From assembly GCF_002736205.1 (NCBI RefSeq), contig NZ_CP024091.1, positions 5,267,555 to 5,331,554 on the forward strand: a DNA stretch of 64,000 nucleotides. Direction: 5' to 3'. The translations under genes and the position numbers were made by a program. This DNA is from Pedobacter ginsengisoli. Lineage in GTDB: Bacteria > Bacteroidota > Bacteroidia > Sphingobacteriales > Sphingobacteriaceae. Position 1 is the first letter of the stretch, and every line of letters starts with the position of its first letter. The notes under the pieces were generated by a model that searched no databases, was not told where the DNA came from, and worked only from the letters and a program-made list of their open reading frames with translations. Below, piece by piece: positions 25,409 to 33,924 of this stretch.

Positions 25409-26842
25409 ATGAGTTCAGAAAATTCTCAAACCAAATGGGGGCAGTTTATACCCTTAGTCACAGTATTCTTTTTTTGGGGCTTCGTAGCCGCCAGTAACGA
25501 CATATTAATACCAGTATTTAAAAAAGCGTTTGACTTAACTCAAAGCCAAAGCCAATGGGTATCACTTGCATTCTATATTGCATATACCGTTGGCGCATTA
25601 ATTTATAACGCAATTTCAGTGTTAATGAAGCAGGATGTTGTAAATAAGCTAGGTTATAAAAATTCTTTAGCCTTGGGTTTAGTTATTTCTGCAGTGGGAA
25701 CCTTATTATTTTATCCAGCCGCAAACATTGGCTCATTTCCACTAATGTTATCAGGGTTATTCATTGTGGCATTAGGGTTTTCATTGCAGCAAACGGTGGC
25801 AAATCCGTTAGCTATTGCATTGGGGCCAATTAAAACGGGATCCCAGCGCTTAACCTTAGCTGGTGGTATTAATAACTTTGGTACTACAATAGGACCATTA
25901 ATTGTAAGTTTTGCCATTTTTGGCTCATTATCAACAGCAAGTGAAGATGTAAGTATTGAAAGTGTTAAAATTCCATATTTAATTTTAGGAGCAGCTTTTA
26001 TTGCGGTTGCAATATTTTTAAAGTTATCTCCTTTACCAGACAGACCAAATTTAGTTGAATCAGTTGATGATGATGCAAGCCATAAAGGTTCAGCTTTAAA
26101 ATACCCTCAGCTGGTATTGGGTATGATTGCCATATTTGTATATGTTGGAGTTGAGGTGTCTACCGCTAGTAACTTACCTGCTTATATGGAAAAAGACCTG
26201 GGCTTTGCAATTAAAGATATTGCCCCTTACGTATCTTTATACTGGGCCAGTATGATGATCGGAAGATGGACAGGAGCTGTTGAGGCTTTTACAGACAATG
26301 TAGGTACACAGAAAATATTAAGATTTATTGCGCCATACCTGGCTTTTGGAATATTCCTGGGTGTGAATGCTATATTTCATCATGATTTAGCTCCGTTTTA
26401 TGTATATGGCCTAATAATCTTAGTATTGATTATTGCTGATATGGCCAGTAAAGGAAACCCAGCCAGAATGTTGCTGATATTCTCTTTCATTGGTATCGCT
26501 GCCATCTTAATAGGTATGTTTACAAAAGGCATGGTTAGTGTATATGCTCTAACAAGTGTAGGTTTATTTTGCAGCACACTGTGGCCTTGTATTTTTACCC
26601 TTGCAGTTAGCGGGTTAGGTAAAAACACAAGCCAGGGAAGTAGCTTTTTGATCATGATGATCATGGGTGGAGGAATTGTTAGCTGGATACAAGGATATGT
26701 ATCTGAGTTTACAGGTATTCAATACAGTTATATAATAGGTGTACTTTGCTTTGCATACCTTGCATATTATGCATGGAAAGTAAGTGGTATTCTTAGAAAA
26801 CAAGGAATTGATTTTGATAAAAAGATAGCCGGAGGACATTAA
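25409..26842 (+). CDS. MFS transporter, fucose/glucose-galactose (FHS) type
   Basis: Twelve-helix proton-coupled symporter of the FHS subgroup of the major facilitator superfamily, 477 residues. Family features are FFFWGFVAASNDILIP in helix 1, the GLFIVALGFSLQQTVANP helix and LAGGINNFGTTIGPLI in helix 5. FHS members carry L-fucose, glucose or galactose. Sugar specificity is not assigned. It stands alone, with a terminator immediately after it. Confidence 0.88.
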   Translation: MSSENSQTKWGQFIPLVTVFFFWGFVAASNDILIPVFKKAFDLTQSQSQWVSLAFYIAYTVGALIYNAISVLMKQDVVNKLGYKNSLALGLVISAVGTLLFYPAANIGSFPLMLSGLFIVALGFSLQQTVANPLAIALGPIKTGSQRLTLAGGINNFGTTIGPLIVSFAIFGSLSTASEDVSIESVKIPYLILGAAFIAVAIFLKLSPLPDRPNLVESVDDDASHKGSALKYPQLVLGMIAIFVYVGVEVSTASNLPAYMEKDLGFAIKDIAPYVSLYWASMMIGRWTGAVEAFTDNVGTQKILRFIAPYLAFGIFLGVNAIFHHDLAPFYVYGLIILVLIIADMASKGNPARMLLIFSFIGIAAILIGMFTKGMVSVYALTSVGLFCSTLWPCIFTLAVSGLGKNTSQGSSFLIMMIMGGGIVSWIQGYVSEFTGIQYSYIIGVLCFAYLAYYAWKVSGILRKQGIDFDKKIAGGH

Positions 26843-26855
26843 GGTGCCCGCGGAT

Positions 26856-26898
26856 AAAAACTTCCCTCTTTGTGTAAAGGAGGGAAGTTTTTTTTTTA
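26856..26898 (+). terminator. Intrinsic terminator after the MFS gene
   Basis: The stem CTTCCCTC/GAGGGAAG (26861-26868 with 26880-26887) is flanked by A5 and a run of T. Confidence 0.9.
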
Positions 26899-26901
26899 CC
26901 C

Positions 26902-26909
26902 TATATTTG
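26902..26909 (+). promoter_or_regulatory. -7 element (TATATTTG) for the dCMP deaminase-guaA operon
   Basis: This exact TAnnTTTG match lies directly after the terminator and 22 bases before the ATG at 26932. Confidence 0.6.
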
Positions 26910-26931
26910 CCAGCCGTTTTTTTGAATTAAA

Positions 26932-27390
26932 ATGCATCAGATGAAGAAAGGATTTAAAGATATATTTATGAATTTGGCTACCGATTTGTCGCATCGCTCA
27001 CACTGTGTGCGTGCCCATGTAGGTGCTGTATTAACAAAAGATACAAGGATTATCTCCATTGGTTATAATGGTCCGCCTTCAGGTACCCATAACTGTGATG
27101 AAGAATGGCCGGAAACTGGATGCGACAGAGATTCTCGTGGCAGTTGTTCTCTTGCATTACATGCAGAAGAGAATGCTATATTGTATGCAGTAAAAAATGG
27201 GTCTAAAATATCGGGGTCAACTTTGTATACCACCTTGTCGCCATGCATTGCTTGTGCCAGGTTAATATTATCGTCAGGTATTAAATTAGTTTACTATAAA
27301 GATTCCTATGCAGAGTATAAGGGCTTGTCAAGCGATGAAGGTGTTGATTTTCTGCGAAGATTTGGTGTGGAGGTAATTAAATATTCTTAA
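26932..27390 (+). CDS. dCMP deaminase family protein
   Basis: Zinc-dependent deaminase of the cytidine/deoxycytidylate family, 152 residues. The zinc site is His77-Ala-Glu79 with Cys105 and Cys108 in PCIAC. The inserted Cys-containing segment HNCDEEWPETGCDRDSRGSC (residues 53-72) is typical of the ComEB/dCMP deaminase subgroup. The reaction would give dUMP for thymidylate synthesis. A second ATG at 26941 (MKKGF) is possible. guaA begins 8 bases after the stop. Confidence 0.9.
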   Translation: MHQMKKGFKDIFMNLATDLSHRSHCVRAHVGAVLTKDTRIISIGYNGPPSGTHNCDEEWPETGCDRDSRGSCSLALHAEENAILYAVKNGSKISGSTLYTTLSPCIACARLILSSGIKLVYYKDSYAEYKGLSSDEGVDFLRRFGVEVIKYS

Positions 27391-27398
27391 CTTTGGCC

Positions 27399-28928
27399 AT
27401 GCTAGAAAAAATCATAATTCTCGATTTTGGTTCTCAATACACACAATTAATTGCCCGTAGGGTACGCGAATTAAATGTTTATTGCGAAATTCATCCCTTC
27501 AATAATATCCCTGAAATCTCATCTGACGTTAAAGGCATCATATTTTCAGGTAGTCCATACTCAGTTCGTCAGGAAGACGCACCTCAGATTGATCTTGAAA
27601 AATTCCATAAACATTACCCTGTTTTAGCAGTTTGTTATGGAGCTCAGTATATTGCCCAACATACCGGTGGAGAGGTTAAAGCTTCTACAATACGCGAATA
27701 CGGCAGAGCCAACCTAAGCTTTGTAGCAGAAAATAATAAGTTATTCAAAAATATAAATACAGGGTCGCAAGTTTGGATGTCACATGGTGATACAATTACC
27801 GCAATGCCTGCAAATGCTGAACTTATAGCCAGTACAGATAGCGTAAAAGTTGCCGCTTACCAGGTTAACGATTCGGAAACCTATGCAATCCAGTTTCACC
27901 CTGAGGTGACACATAGTACTGATGGTAAACAATTGTTGGAAAACTTCCTTGTAGATATCTGCGGATGTAAACAAGAGTGGACTCCAGATGCATTTGTTGA
28001 AACGACCATTGCTGAGTTACAAGCTAAATTAGGTAACGATAAAGTTGTTCTGGCCCTTTCAGGAGGTGTTGATTCAAGCGTTGCCGCAATCTTATTGCAT
28101 AAAGCAATCGGAAAAAACCTGCATTGTATTTTTGTAGATAATGGTTTGTTGCGTAAAGGAGAGTACGAATCTGTATTAGAACAGTACAAACACCTTGGTT
28201 TAAATATAAAAGGAGTTGATGCCAAAGAGCGTTTCCTTAGCCAGCTTGCAAAAGTTAAAGATCCTGAATTAAAGCGTAAAGCAATCGGACGTGTATTTAT
28301 CGAGGTATTTGATGATGAGGCCCATGAGGTTCAGGATGTAAAATGGTTAGCACAAGGAACTATTTATCCTGATGTTATTGAATCGGTATCTGTTAAAGGC
28401 CCTTCTGCTACAATCAAATCGCACCATAACGTAGGTGGCTTGCCTGATTTCATGAAGTTAAAGGTGGTAGAGCCTCTTAATACCCTATTTAAGGATGAAG
28501 TAAGAAGAGTGGGCAAATCATTAGGTCTTGAACACTTTATTATTGGCCGTCATCCTTTCCCGGGTCCTGGATTAGCAATCAGAATTCTTGGTGAAGTAAC
28601 CGCCGAGAAAGTTGCTATTCTTCAGGAAGCAGATGCCATCTATATCGATAACTTAAAGGAAGCCGGCCTTTACGATAAAGTTTGGCAGGCAGGAGCCATA
28701 TTCCTTCCAGTTCAATCTGTTGGTGTAATGGGTGATGAGCGTACATATGAAAACGTAATTTGCCTTCGCGCAGTTGAATCAGTTGACGGTATGACTGCCG
28801 ATTGGTGCCATCTGCCATATAACGTACTCGCAAAAATTTCTAATGAAATAATTAACAAAGTAAAAGGAATTAATCGCGTCGTGTATGATATCAGCTCAAA
28901 ACCACCAGCTACAATTGAGTGGGAGTAA
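27399..28928 (+). CDS. guaA: GMP synthase (glutamine-hydrolysing)
   Basis: Converts XMP to GMP using glutamine and ATP. The N-terminal class I amidotransferase domain has its nucleophile Cys79 in AVCYGAQY and the QFHPEVTHS acid-base motif. The ATP-pyrophosphatase domain has the ALSGGVDSS loop, and the C-terminal dimerisation domain ends SKPPATIEWE. The start at the ATG 27399 gives 509 residues, a normal length. It follows the dCMP deaminase closely and its end overlaps the start of the following lipoprotein gene. Confidence 0.97.
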   Translation: MLEKIIILDFGSQYTQLIARRVRELNVYCEIHPFNNIPEISSDVKGIIFSGSPYSVRQEDAPQIDLEKFHKHYPVLAVCYGAQYIAQHTGGEVKASTIREYGRANLSFVAENNKLFKNINTGSQVWMSHGDTITAMPANAELIASTDSVKVAAYQVNDSETYAIQFHPEVTHSTDGKQLLENFLVDICGCKQEWTPDAFVETTIAELQAKLGNDKVVLALSGGVDSSVAAILLHKAIGKNLHCIFVDNGLLRKGEYESVLEQYKHLGLNIKGVDAKERFLSQLAKVKDPELKRKAIGRVFIEVFDDEAHEVQDVKWLAQGTIYPDVIESVSVKGPSATIKSHHNVGGLPDFMKLKVVEPLNTLFKDEVRRVGKSLGLEHFIIGRHPFPGPGLAIRILGEVTAEKVAILQEADAIYIDNLKEAGLYDKVWQAGAIFLPVQSVGVMGDERTYENVICLRAVESVDGMTADWCHLPYNVLAKISNEIINKVKGINRVVYDISSKPPATIEWE

Positions 28929-30117
28929 ATATTGGGTAATAGCTTTTATAGGTCTTTTTTTAGCTGCATGTTCACCTAAAATTCAAAAAGCCCCTGTTAA
29001 AAAGCCCGATGTTCCTAAAAAGGTAGAAGAGAAAAAAGAAAAGCCTGCGGCTAAATTTACGCAGGCTGATATTGCTCTGCTTATTCCGTTTAAATTAAAT
29101 GATTTAAGACTTAAAACCGCTACCAAGGCAGATATCGAAAAATCTGCAATGGCCATCGATTTTTATCAGGGTTTTAAGCTTGGAATAGATTCGGCAGCAG
29201 AACAAGGCCTGAATTTTAAACTTAATGTATATGATACCCGCGACAATAATAGTCAAATAGAGGGACTCATTAAGAATCAAGGACTAATTAACAGTAATCT
29301 AATTGTGGGGCCTGTCTATCCTGATGGACTAAAATACATTAAAGATTATTCTATAGCAAAGGGTATTCCAGTTGTTAATCCTCTTGCAGCTACACACCCG
29401 CAGGAATTTAATAATCCTAATTTGATCTCTATTGTAAATAATATAGACCTGCACGCCGAAAAGTTAGGATTTTATATCACTAAACATTACAATCCGGAAA
29501 ACACGGTTTTAGTACTTATAGATCCACAGGACCCTGGTAGTAAACTACTGTCTGCGCCTTTAAAAGCTTATTTTGAAAACAATAAGAAGAAGTTCACTTT
29601 TCAGGAATTTGCTTCTGTGTTTACCATGGAGTTAAAACTGATGAAGGATAAAAAATACATCATTATTGTAACTTCTCCAGACAGGAAATTTGTAATTCCA
29701 ACACTTGATAAATTAGTGAAATTAAAAAACAGCGGTCTGGATATTGATTTGTATGGTCATCCCGACTGGATAAAACAAAATTATAATACAGATAAGCTTC
29801 AATTGTTAAATACTGCTGTAACATCATCTTATAAAGTTGATTACAAGAACAATCATGTGATCTCATTTATAAAAAAATATAGGACTGCATTTAACTTTGA
29901 GCCTGGTGAATATTCATTTAAAGGATTCGATATCGGTTTTTACTTCGGTCATTTAATTTCAAAGCACGGAAAAGATTACCTGAAATATATTACCGAGGAA
30001 AAGTACAAAGGGCTTCATAATAGTTTTTCTTTCTACCATGACGAAAAATTAGGTTATATTAATGCCAGCTTAATGTTGCTACGTTACCAGAACTTTTCTT
30101 TAAATCTTATTGAATGA
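28885..30117 (+). CDS. Lipoprotein with type 1 periplasmic-binding-protein fold
   Basis: Probable outer- or inner-membrane lipoprotein with a signal helix and lipobox LFLAAC, a Lys/Pro/Glu-rich linker, and a two-lobed substrate-binding fold with IALLIPF, DFYQGFKLGID and IVGPVYPDG landmarks. The fold is shared by amino acid binding proteins and the LpoA-type penicillin-binding protein activators. No ABC permease lies nearby, which favours a non-transport role, but this is inference. The ATG at 28885 lies 44 bases inside guaA. A TTG at 28915 would be an alternative start closer to the signal helix. Its stop overlaps the next gene. Confidence 0.8.
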   Translation: MISAQNHQLQLSGSKYWVIAFIGLFLAACSPKIQKAPVKKPDVPKKVEEKKEKPAAKFTQADIALLIPFKLNDLRLKTATKADIEKSAMAIDFYQGFKLGIDSAAEQGLNFKLNVYDTRDNNSQIEGLIKNQGLINSNLIVGPVYPDGLKYIKDYSIAKGIPVVNPLAATHPQEFNNPNLISIVNNIDLHAEKLGFYITKHYNPENTVLVLIDPQDPGSKLLSAPLKAYFENNKKKFTFQEFASVFTMELKLMKDKKYIIIVTSPDRKFVIPTLDKLVKLKNSGLDIDLYGHPDWIKQNYNTDKLQLLNTAVTSSYKVDYKNNHVISFIKKYRTAFNFEPGEYSFKGFDIGFYFGHLISKHGKDYLKYITEEKYKGLHNSFSFYHDEKLGYINASLMLLRYQNFSLNLIE

Positions 30118-31277
30118 GGGTAGAACACCAGATCAGGGCATTTGAACAGGTCTTTAATAGTTACGATGGTACGCAGCCATTACATCGGTTCCTGTTTACT
30201 TACTTTAAACAGCATAAACAGATGGGGTCGTCCGACAGGCGTTGGGCTACCCGATACATTTATAGCTTTTTCAGATTAGGTAAGGCTCTTTTTAAAGAAG
30301 ATCTTATAGCCAGACTGGCAATTGCTGATTTTCTTTGCAATCAAACAGTAAGTCTTGTAATTGAAGCTAAACTGCCTCAGCTTAAAGAACAGGTAAGCCT
30401 TTCTGTACAGGAAAAAATAGCCTTAATAGCAGAACAATATCCTTTGTTTAAACTTTCAGATGTATTTATATTTAATGAGAATCTGAGTAAGGATATTGAA
30501 AAGCAAGATTTTTATGAGTCATTTTTTATACAACCCGATCTTTTTTTGCGGGTCAAACCGAGTTATGTTGCTCAGCTCGTTCAAACTTTAAAAGAAGCTG
30601 AAATTGTTGTTGAAGAAGTTAGCGATACAACATTAGCTTTGCCAAACGGAATCAAGCTGGAGAAGATTTTACCATCTCAGAAATATTATCAGGTGCAAGA
30701 TTTATCCTCACAAAAAACCGGAAATTTCTTTCAACCAAAAAAATGGGACTATTGGTGGGATTGCTGTGCGGCATCAGGCGGTAAATCGCTGCTTCTACAC
30801 AATCTTGAGCCTACGGTACAGTTGTTGGTTAGTGATGTAAGAGAAAATAGCTTAAACAACCTCGAAGAGCGTTTTGGTGAAGCCGGAATAAAAAAGTACC
30901 AGAAAAAAGTATTAGATCTGCTTCAGAACAATGATCAGGATCTTCATCATTATGAATTTGATGGGATTATCCTCGATGCACCATGCTCCGGGTCGGGTAC
31001 CTGGGGCCGTACACCAGAAATGCTGTATTACTTTGATAGCCATAAGATCAGCTATTTTTCGAAACTTCAAACTTCAATAGCCGGAAACGTTGTAAAATAT
31101 CTGAAAACCGGGAAGCCATTGATATACATTACCTGTTCGGTATTTAAACAGGAAAACGAAGATGTAGTAACATGGATAGAAGAAAACCTGCCTGTACAAC
31201 TTGAAAAAATGGAACTAATCAGCGGTTATAAAGATAAGGCAGATACCATGTTCATTGCCAGGTTCATAAAGAAGTAG
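30114..31277 (+). CDS. RsmB/NOP2/Sun family RNA (cytosine-C5)-methyltransferase
   Basis: SAM-dependent m5C methyltransferase acting on rRNA or tRNA, 387 residues. Motif IV DAPCSGSG and motif VI YITCSVFKQEN each hold one of the two cysteines of this family, and CCAASGGKS is the SAM loop. The N-terminal helical region (about residues 1-140) resembles the NusB-like part of RsmB but is shorter. Whether the target is 16S rRNA position 967 or another site is not shown. The ATG overlaps the lipoprotein stop (ATGA), so the two are translationally coupled. Confidence 0.9.
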   Translation: MRVEHQIRAFEQVFNSYDGTQPLHRFLFTYFKQHKQMGSSDRRWATRYIYSFFRLGKALFKEDLIARLAIADFLCNQTVSLVIEAKLPQLKEQVSLSVQEKIALIAEQYPLFKLSDVFIFNENLSKDIEKQDFYESFFIQPDLFLRVKPSYVAQLVQTLKEAEIVVEEVSDTTLALPNGIKLEKILPSQKYYQVQDLSSQKTGNFFQPKKWDYWWDCCAASGGKSLLLHNLEPTVQLLVSDVRENSLNNLEERFGEAGIKKYQKKVLDLLQNNDQDLHHYEFDGIILDAPCSGSGTWGRTPEMLYYFDSHKISYFSKLQTSIAGNVVKYLKTGKPLIYITCSVFKQENEDVVTWIEENLPVQLEKMELISGYKDKADTMFIARFIKK

Positions 31278-31284
31278 CCAATGG

Positions 31285-31404
31285 TTAGTGCCCATGGGTA
31301 CCAAACCATTGCTTAATCTTGCTCTTAATGTGACTTATGGTCTCAAACAATATGGCCAGCACACCAATAATCAACGTGAATTGCTCGAAGCTGTTCATAA
31401 CCAT
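31285..31404 (-). CDS. 39-residue membrane miniprotein
   Basis: A short frame from the ATG at 31404 (or 31398) to a TAA at 31285. It starts MVMNSFEQF, continues with one hydrophobic helix (LIIGVLAILFETI) and ends in a basic tail rich in Lys and His (SKIKQWFGTHGH). It begins 32 bases after the marC stop on the same strand, so it may be read from the marC promoter. A perfect 8-bp inverted repeat (CAATGGTT/AACCATTG, 31279-31311) lies over its C-terminal codons. The one-helix plus charged-tail pattern supports a real gene, but its size keeps this uncertain. Confidence 0.5.
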   Translation of the reverse strand: MVMNSFEQFTLIIGVLAILFETISHIKSKIKQWFGTHGH

Positions 31405-31436
31405 TTTTTATTTTAGACTACCAGAAAAGGCTTTTG

Positions 31437-32006
31437 TTACAAGCCTGTATTGTTCCTGAACAGTTTAATTGCAATAGCGAGAAGAATAATTCCGAAGGCT
31501 TTTCGCAGAACATTTAAGCCAGATTTGCCAAAAAGTTTCTCCAACCGCTCAGTGTTTTTTAGCACGAAATAAACAAACAGCATATTCATAATAATACCCA
31601 CAATAATATTTTGGGTAGCATATTCAGTTTTCAACGAAAGTAAAGTAGTCATGGTGCCCGCACCTGCAATTAGCGGGAATGCCAAAGGCACAATTGATAT
31701 GGTTTCAGGAGCTTCGCCTTCTTTAAATATGGTTAAGCCCAGTACCATCTCCATTGCGATAAAAAAGATCACAAATGAACCTGCTATGGCAAATGATTCA
31801 ACATCAAGTCCAATAACCTTTAATAAGCTTTCTCCGGCAAACAAAAAGATAATCATAAGTGCTGTTGCAACAATTGCAGCTTTTTCCGATTGAATATGGC
31901 CGGCCTTTTTTCTAAGTTCAATAACTACAGGTATTGAACCAAGTATATCAATGATGGCAAATAGCACCATTGAGGTCGATAGAATTTGTCGAAAATTGAA
32001 TTCCAT
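31437..32006 (-). CDS. MarC family integral membrane protein
   Basis: Six-helix inner-membrane protein of the MarC/UPF0056 family, 189 residues from the ATG at 32006 (MEFNFRQIL). Family features are SMVLFAIIDILGSIPVV in helix 1 and LAFPLIAGAGTMTTLL later. The role of the family is not established. The longer frame reaching 32057 would start inside the terminator at 32047-32076 and upstream of the promoter element, so it is rejected. The miniprotein gene follows it. Confidence 0.88.
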   Translation of the reverse strand: MEFNFRQILSTSMVLFAIIDILGSIPVVIELRKKAGHIQSEKAAIVATALMIIFLFAGESLLKVIGLDVESFAIAGSFVIFFIAMEMVLGLTIFKEGEAPETISIVPLAFPLIAGAGTMTTLLSLKTEYATQNIIVGIIMNMLFVYFVLKNTERLEKLFGKSGLNVLRKAFGIILLAIAIKLFRNNTGL

Positions 32007-32024
32007 AGCAGTTAATTTACGGTA

Positions 32025-32032
32025 CAAAGGTA
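32025..32032 (-). promoter_or_regulatory. -7 element (TACCTTTG) for marC
   Basis: This is an exact TAnnTTTG match on the minus strand, 18 bases before the ATG at 32006. It supports the shorter MarC start. Confidence 0.6.
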
Positions 32033-32046
32033 AATTAATTAGCAAT

Positions 32047-32076
32047 AAAAAAGCCACCCGAATGAGTGGCTTTTTT
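32047..32076. terminator. Bidirectional intrinsic terminator
   Basis: A6-GCCAC pairs with GTGGC-T6 around an 8-base loop. It lies 18 bases downstream of the stop of the CAT-type permease (32095) and separates it from marC. Confidence 0.9.
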
Positions 32077-32094
32077 ATTGCTAATTATGATTAG

Positions 32095-33792
32095 TTATTT
32101 TGGTTGAACCTGATTTGATGTTGAAGCACGATATAAGTATAAACAGATATGTGCAACAGCAAATATCAATGAGAAGTAGTACAAGCCAGTATCTTTACCG
32201 TCAGTAATATTGTGGTGAATTAGTGCTACTACAATCAATAATACAGCAAGACCAGCACCTACATACGAAACAGTTTTAGTGCTCTTAGCTAATGTAGCCT
32301 GTAAATTGTCAGATAACAAGCTGTTTTTCATGCCGTAGAACAGGTATACGTTAATACCAATAATCATCCACACCAATAAACGCACCCAGGTATCAAGAGG
32401 TAAAAATACCATCATGCCAAGGCACACAGCAACCCCTAAAATAGGGATAAGTGGTACCAAAGGCACTTTAAATGCACGTGGTAAATCAGGCATGCGGTTC
32501 CTTAAAATAACAATACCAATACATACCAGAATAAAGGCTAGCAGTGTACCAATACTGGTCATTTCACCAACAACCGTTGCAGGTACAAATGCAGCAAATA
32601 AACTTACAAACACCATGAACAACAAATTGCTTTTAGCCGGAGTGCTGTATTTAGAATGCACCTTTGAAAAAACTTTAGGTAACAATCCGTCTTTACTCAT
32701 TGAGAAGAATACCCTCGATTGACCCAATAACATCACCAGGATAACAGAAGCATAACCGCCTAAAATTGCCAGAATAATTAATTTGTTTAACCATGGATAA
32801 GCCGGAGTAACAACACCCGCAGCATTTTTAACACCCATATTGTCAATTGCAACTGCAACCGGTGCTATTCCATCCTGACCTTTAAACATGTCAAAATTAG
32901 CTACACCAGTCATTACATGCGCAAAAAGGATATATAGAATTGTACAGATAAATAAAGAAACAAGGATACCAATTGGCATATCCTTCTTAGGATTTTTTGC
33001 CTCCTGAGCTGCAGTGGAAACCGCATCAAAGCCGATATAGGCAAAGAAAACAATTCCCGCGGCTCGTATTACGCCTCCCCATCCATGTGTAAATAAACTT
33101 TCATGACCTGGTTTATCACCCGGAATAAAATAAGGAGAGTAGTTGTCTGTATTGATATATTTCCATCCTAAAAGGATAAAAATGAATACAATTACAACCT
33201 TAATAGCAACAATAAGTCCGTTAACAAATGCCGATTCACTAGTACCTCTGATTAATACAAAAGACATTAAGACGATAATAAATACAGCCGGTAAATTAAC
33301 CATCCCAGAAACTACTGTGCCATCTAACAAGGTCGCAGTTTCAAAAGGCGACATGGTTAAATGTGCGGGCAGGTGGACGTCGTAATAAGCCAAAAACTTG
33401 ACCAGGTATCTGCTCCAGCTAATAGACACGGTTGCAGCACCCAAAGCATATTCAAGCACCAAATCCCAACCTATAATCCAGGCAATAAATTCACCCATTG
33501 TAGCATAAGAGTAGGTGTATGCACTACCTGCTACAGGAATCATTGAAGCAAATTCAGCATAACATAAGCCAGCAAAAGCGCAACCCAGTGCTGCAATAAC
33601 AAAAGATATCGTAATTGCAGGGCCTGCATTATTGGCTGCGGCAGATCCGGTTATCGAGAATAGTCCCGCCCCGATAATTGCACCAATACCCAAAGCCACT
33701 AAATTGACAGGGCCGAGGGTCCGTTTCAGCGTTCCTTCACCACTTTCGGCAGCTTCTCTTGTAAGTAAGTCAATTGACTTTCTAAAATTCAT
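32095..33792 (-). CDS. APC superfamily amino acid permease (cationic amino acid transporter type)
   Basis: Inner-membrane amino acid transporter of 565 residues, related to the permease at 5804-7759. Both start with a short basic N-terminus, then LGIGAIIGAGLFSITGSAA in helix 1 (residues about 35-53) and GFDAVSTAAQEAKNPKKDMP after helix 6. It lacks the long polar insertion of the other copy. The substrate is unknown. It is a single gene bounded by terminators on both sides. Confidence 0.93.
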   Translation of the reverse strand: MNFRKSIDLLTREAAESGEGTLKRTLGPVNLVALGIGAIIGAGLFSITGSAAANNAGPAITISFVIAALGCAFAGLCYAEFASMIPVAGSAYTYSYATMGEFIAWIIGWDLVLEYALGAATVSISWSRYLVKFLAYYDVHLPAHLTMSPFETATLLDGTVVSGMVNLPAVFIIVLMSFVLIRGTSESAFVNGLIVAIKVVIVFIFILLGWKYINTDNYSPYFIPGDKPGHESLFTHGWGGVIRAAGIVFFAYIGFDAVSTAAQEAKNPKKDMPIGILVSLFICTILYILFAHVMTGVANFDMFKGQDGIAPVAVAIDNMGVKNAAGVVTPAYPWLNKLIILAILGGYASVILVMLLGQSRVFFSMSKDGLLPKVFSKVHSKYSTPAKSNLLFMVFVSLFAAFVPATVVGEMTSIGTLLAFILVCIGIVILRNRMPDLPRAFKVPLVPLIPILGVAVCLGMMVFLPLDTWVRLLVWMIIGINVYLFYGMKNSLLSDNLQATLAKSTKTVSYVGAGLAVLLIVVALIHHNITDGKDTGLYYFSLIFAVAHICLYLYRASTSNQVQPK

Positions 33793-33870
33793 AGTTTAAG
33801 GTTTAGTTAAAGTGTATCTATAACTCGTCTAGTTTATATTATAAGCGTCAAACCTAAATAAAATATATCT

Positions 33871-33910
33871 AAAAATAAAAGGGATTCTTTTTCGAAATCC
33901 CTTTTATTTT
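33871..33910. terminator. Intrinsic terminator after hppA
   Basis: AAAATAAAAGGGATT pairs with AATCCCTTTTATTTT, giving a T-rich tail on the minus strand. It is 15 bases downstream of the pyrophosphatase stop at 33925. Confidence 0.85.
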
Positions 33911-33924
33911 AATACTAATCATGT

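Noticed and set aside
32007..32057. A longer N-terminus for MarC
   Set aside because: It would start inside a terminator and upstream of the -7 element.
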